Origin: Chara braunii
Lineage: Eukaryota; Streptophyta; Charophyceae; Charales; Characeae
Assembly: GCA_003427395.1 (NCBI GenBank)
Contig: BFEA01000101.1
Span: 373,854-405,190, forward strand
Direction of reading: 5' to 3'
Length of the DNA: 31,337 bases
The number at the start of each line of letters is the position of its first letter. Position 1 is the stretch's first letter. This document shows, piece by piece, positions 29,118-31,337 of the stretch. The notes below the pieces were generated by a model. That model was given only the letters and a program-made list of their open reading frames with translations, was not told the DNA's origin and ran no database searches. A program made the position numbers and the translations under genes.

Positions 29118-29437
29118 CCCCCTTTGGGCCTTTCAAATAACTAGGTGCCCTTGCGGAACCAACACGCACAATCTCGCTAACAAGGCACTCAGACAGGCGT
29201 GCGACCGGCAAGCATACACACACACAAACTTCGAAATAGGCTCATGCCGCTAGTTGGGTTGAGCCAGACCTCTATAGATACTAGAACTGCTCGTTTACTT
29301 TTCGAAGTGGGAGTTAGTTTAGTAGGTTTGGGGTCAGACTATCAGGTGATAAACTCAGGGATCGAATCTGCCCGACCCCTGAGCTAGCTCCTTTTGGCAA
29401 GGAGCTTAGTCACACTTTACCCTGCGTTCAGAAGGCC

Positions 29438-29535
29438 GGGACTCGAACACGCGACCTACGAATTAAGAGTTAGTTGCTGTTCGTAGGTTAGTTCGAACTT
29501 GAGCCTCCGTTATAACGGGGGCCCGCCACTTGGCA
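29438..29535 (-). other. tRNA-like segment with Pol III B-box (right arm)
   Basis: Minus strand: AGTGGCGGGC (29523-29532), then after about 75 nt GGTCGCGTGTTCGAGTCCC, containing a canonical B-box GTTCGAGTCC. The A-to-B distance is about 37 nt longer than in the left arm because of inserted sequence containing GTTCGAAC. Confidence 0.45.
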
Positions 29536-29569
29536 GGTTAGGGAGATTACTAGTTAGATTCGGTTAGTT

Positions 29570-29700
29570 ATTTTCTTCATTTTCTTATTTTCTTTTCTTC
29601 TATTTCTTGTTAATCCGTGGACAAATTTTCTTTATTTCTTTATTTCTCTTTCTTTTCTTTTATTTACACTAATACATCTAAATGAAAACAATCGAAAACT
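29570..29700. repeat. TTTTCTT-rich low-complexity tract
   Basis: TTTCTTATTTC-type repeats, the counterpart of AAAATAAA-rich DNA at 21210-21300 in the left arm. Confidence 0.8.
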
Positions 29701-30145
29701 CTGTCCGGACTCATTCCTGGGACGATCTCGACATCCCGGACTCAGTAGCGGACGTTCGAACGTGGCTGGCCTGACCCCGTATTGCGTAGAGGGACAGGGA
29801 GTTCAGAGGAGAGGGCGTGGTGCGTTCGGGAGGTGAGTCGGAAGTGTGAGGGGAAGTGACCCGCGGTACAACGGAGAAGGCCGATGTAGTCGGGGAGCGG
29901 ATCTCCACGAGAGAGGGGAACCGAACACAGCGAGGAGGAGGTCGCCACCGAACGAGCAAGGGAGGAGACTGCGGAGTAGCGAGCAAGGAGGCGCGGGGAG
30001 GATGCGCAAGCGTGTGGGAATGGAGATGGCGTGCGGGGGAACAGTGGAGAGGTAGCGCGGTGGTAGCATGAGGAGAACCACACGAAAGTAGGAACCACGC
30101 GGAGGTAGGAGAAGACCGCGCGAAGGAAGAAGAAAGCGCAAGAGA

Positions 30146-30345
30146 AGAAGAAGAAGAAGAGAAGAAGAAGAAGAAGAAGAAGAAAAAGAAGAAGAGGAAG
30201 AGGAAGAAGGAGGAGGAGGAGAGAGGGAGTAGAGAGGGGGGAAAGGAGAATACTTACCTGACCGAGCGCGACGACGACGACGACGACGACGACGACAGAG
30301 ACGACGGAGACGACAGCAACTATGACAACGACGACGACGAGGACG
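30146..30345. repeat. GAA/GAG and GAC trinucleotide tracts
   Basis: GAAGAA/GAGGAG runs (30146-30232), ACTTACCTGACC (donor on the minus strand), then GACGAC repeats (30266-30345). Mirror image of 20500-21000. Confidence 0.9.
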
Positions 30346-30399
30346 GAGACGAAGAAACGGGTAAGTCTCCTTCCATCGCGACTGCTCCCCGGTGCTTCC

Positions 30400-30503
30400 C
30401 TCGATAGGACGAGCAAAGCAAAAAGATTAAATGAATAAATAAATAAATAAATAAATAAAACCGAATGCATCTATCCCTATAGCATGGAACTATACACTAC
30501 CAC
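30400..30503. repeat. Degenerate 88-nt cassette split by (AAAT)n
   Basis: TCGATAGGACGAGCAAA at the left and CCGAATGCATCT...GGAACTATACACTACCACC at the right resemble the 5' half of the cassette, with an AAAT microsatellite (about 30430-30460) inserted between them. Confidence 0.55.
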
Positions 30504-30511
30504 CATACATA

Positions 30512-30575
30512 TACGTGTGTGTGTGTGTGTGTACGTGTGTGTGTGTGTGTGTGAGAGAGGGAGACGATAAGTCTC
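30512..30575. repeat. (GT)n(GA)n with GGAGAC/GTCTCC hairpin
   Basis: GT runs to about 30552, then GAGAGAGG and GGAGACGATAAGTCTCC, the same hairpin as at 19065-19081 in the left arm. Confidence 0.85.
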
Positions 30576-30628
30576 CGATCTTGGCCAACAGCCAAGTCTC
30601 CGACCACGACTCGCTGCGCGCTACGCGG

Positions 30629-30716
30629 ATCGATAAAATGTGCAAATATAAAAGTGTCAGTGTATATTTCCACGTTTCACCGGAAGATTCATTCCGTTTT
30701 TGCTCATCCTATCGAT
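30629..30716. repeat. 88-nt hairpin cassette, copy 3 (inverted)
   Basis: Read on the minus strand it begins ATCGATAGGATGAGCAAA and ends TTTGCACATTTTATCGAT. Differences from copy 1 fall mostly in the 3' arm and give G-T pairs at two positions and one mismatch. Confidence 0.8.
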
Positions 30717-30723
30717 GGAGTGA

Positions 30724-30800
30724 GTTTGTGTGTGTGTGTGTGTGTGTGTGTGGGTGTGTGTGTACACGTGTGTGTGTGTGTGAGAGAGAGAGAGAGACGC
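30724..30800. repeat. (GT)n(GA)n compound microsatellite
   Basis: GT run with interruptions (GGGTGTG, TACACGTG) and a GA run to about 30798. Counterpart of the left-arm CT/CA tracts. Confidence 0.95.
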
Positions 30801-31158
30801 GTATATATTTGCGCGCTTCGGGCTCCCGTTGCCACAATCTGGACACATGAAAACGGCCACCGAACATGCATGACTCAGAGAGAGAGAGAGAGATACGATT
30901 GCAGTGTGACCGAATTTGACTGTGCAGGTACACTAAAAAAAAAAAAGAGAGAGTTCTTCTTCTTCCTCTTCTAAGTCCACTATCTCTTCTTCACCCTCTC
31001 CCTATCTGACTTCTCAGTATCTGCGGACTACGAGAGAGAGAGAGAGAAAGTGTGTGTGAAAGAGGGAGAGAGATTGGAAGGCACTTACCTGTTCGCCGCT
31101 GGTAGCAATCGCAGCGGTCGGGCAATCAACCCGAACACAATATACCCCGCCTTGTCGA

Positions 31159-31167
31159 CTATTATTA

Positions 31168-31209
<42 letters not shown>
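31159..31209. repeat. (ATT)n microsatellite (right arm)
   Basis: About 16 ATT units with one TTTT interruption. Mirror of the TAA tract at 18711-18778. Confidence 0.97.
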
Positions 31210-31210
<1 letters not shown>

Positions 31211-31337
31211 GTGACTTGATATCAACCACGGGTATTGTTATGGAGTGCAAGAAGGTGAGAGTGGTAGCGTACGCAAGTAGAAAGGTGGCGAGCTGGAGGC
31301 ATACGAGATAGCGTATGGGGGTAAACGGGAAAGATAG

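Larger units (their letters stand above)
28323..31337 (-). repeat. Right arm of the giant inverted repeat (continues beyond window)
   Basis: Reverse complement of the left arm, beginning TGTCGGACC and the 26-bp tip palindrome. On its minus strand a 50-codon frame starting MAEEFVSSVTLKRAHPF (28470 downward) stays open to the tip; the left arm has the same frame broken by a one-base deletion. Colinearity is good from 28323 to about 30300, and then cassettes are shuffled or missing relative to the left arm. The last bases of the window still match the left arm (18583), so the outer end is not seen. Confidence 0.85.

Overview
The window is eukaryotic, repeat-dominated DNA with no host gene that I can recognise. 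Pointers to the lineage are weak: a short interstitial run of TTTAGGG (the plant/green-alga telomere unit), a plant-style non-LTR retrotransposon (ORF1 with a zinc knuckle, ORF2 with an APE-type endonuclease), and very abundant TAA, TA, CT and CA microsatellites. A large, repeat-rich green-lineage genome (a charophyte-type alga, for example) fits best, but this is inference. An N gap (13454-13783) and isolated Ns near 16833 show that it is draft assembly.

Layout. 1-2667: three copies of a 700-750 bp nonautonomous DNA-transposon-like element (one inverted) alternating with three copies of a second repeat and TA microsatellites. 2668-4450: nothing recognised. 4451-7860: a tandemly duplicated block whose minus strand carries decayed gag-like starts. 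7861-10850: a nested tandem repeat (8461-9462), strong hairpins, and seven dispersed copies of a 19-nt hairpin-forming motif. 10851-12984: nothing recognised. 12985-14031: a minisatellite of 60-72 bp units broken by the N gap. 14032-18582: telomere-like repeat, TAA microsatellites, TGTGAC- and TCTG-rich low-complexity DNA.

18583-31337 is one very large inverted repeat. The left arm (18583-22573) matches the right arm (28323 to the window edge) as reverse complement, about 85% by eye at the inner ends and lower outwards. Each arm ends inwardly in the same 26-bp palindrome and contains a tRNA-like segment with an RNA polymerase III B-box, matched GTAAGT splice-donor-like sites, compound CT/CA microsatellites with an 88-nt hairpin cassette, and dyad sequences that occupy matching positions in both arms while their primary sequence differs.

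The 5.75-kb interior (22574-28322) holds two retroelement pieces head to head: a minus-strand pol C-terminal fragment (22574-23212) and the 5' portion of a LINE on the plus strand (repeated 5'UTR monomers, ORF1, an unusual second ORF1 domain, the ORF2 endonuclease and the start of the linker). The LINE stops where the right arm begins, and no reverse transcriptase core is seen in the window. Nonsense codons, frameshifts and lost catalytic or metal-binding residues show that this copy is dead. The structures most worth follow-up are the inverted-repeat element with structure-conserved dyads and the seven-copy covarying hairpin motif at 7958-10824.
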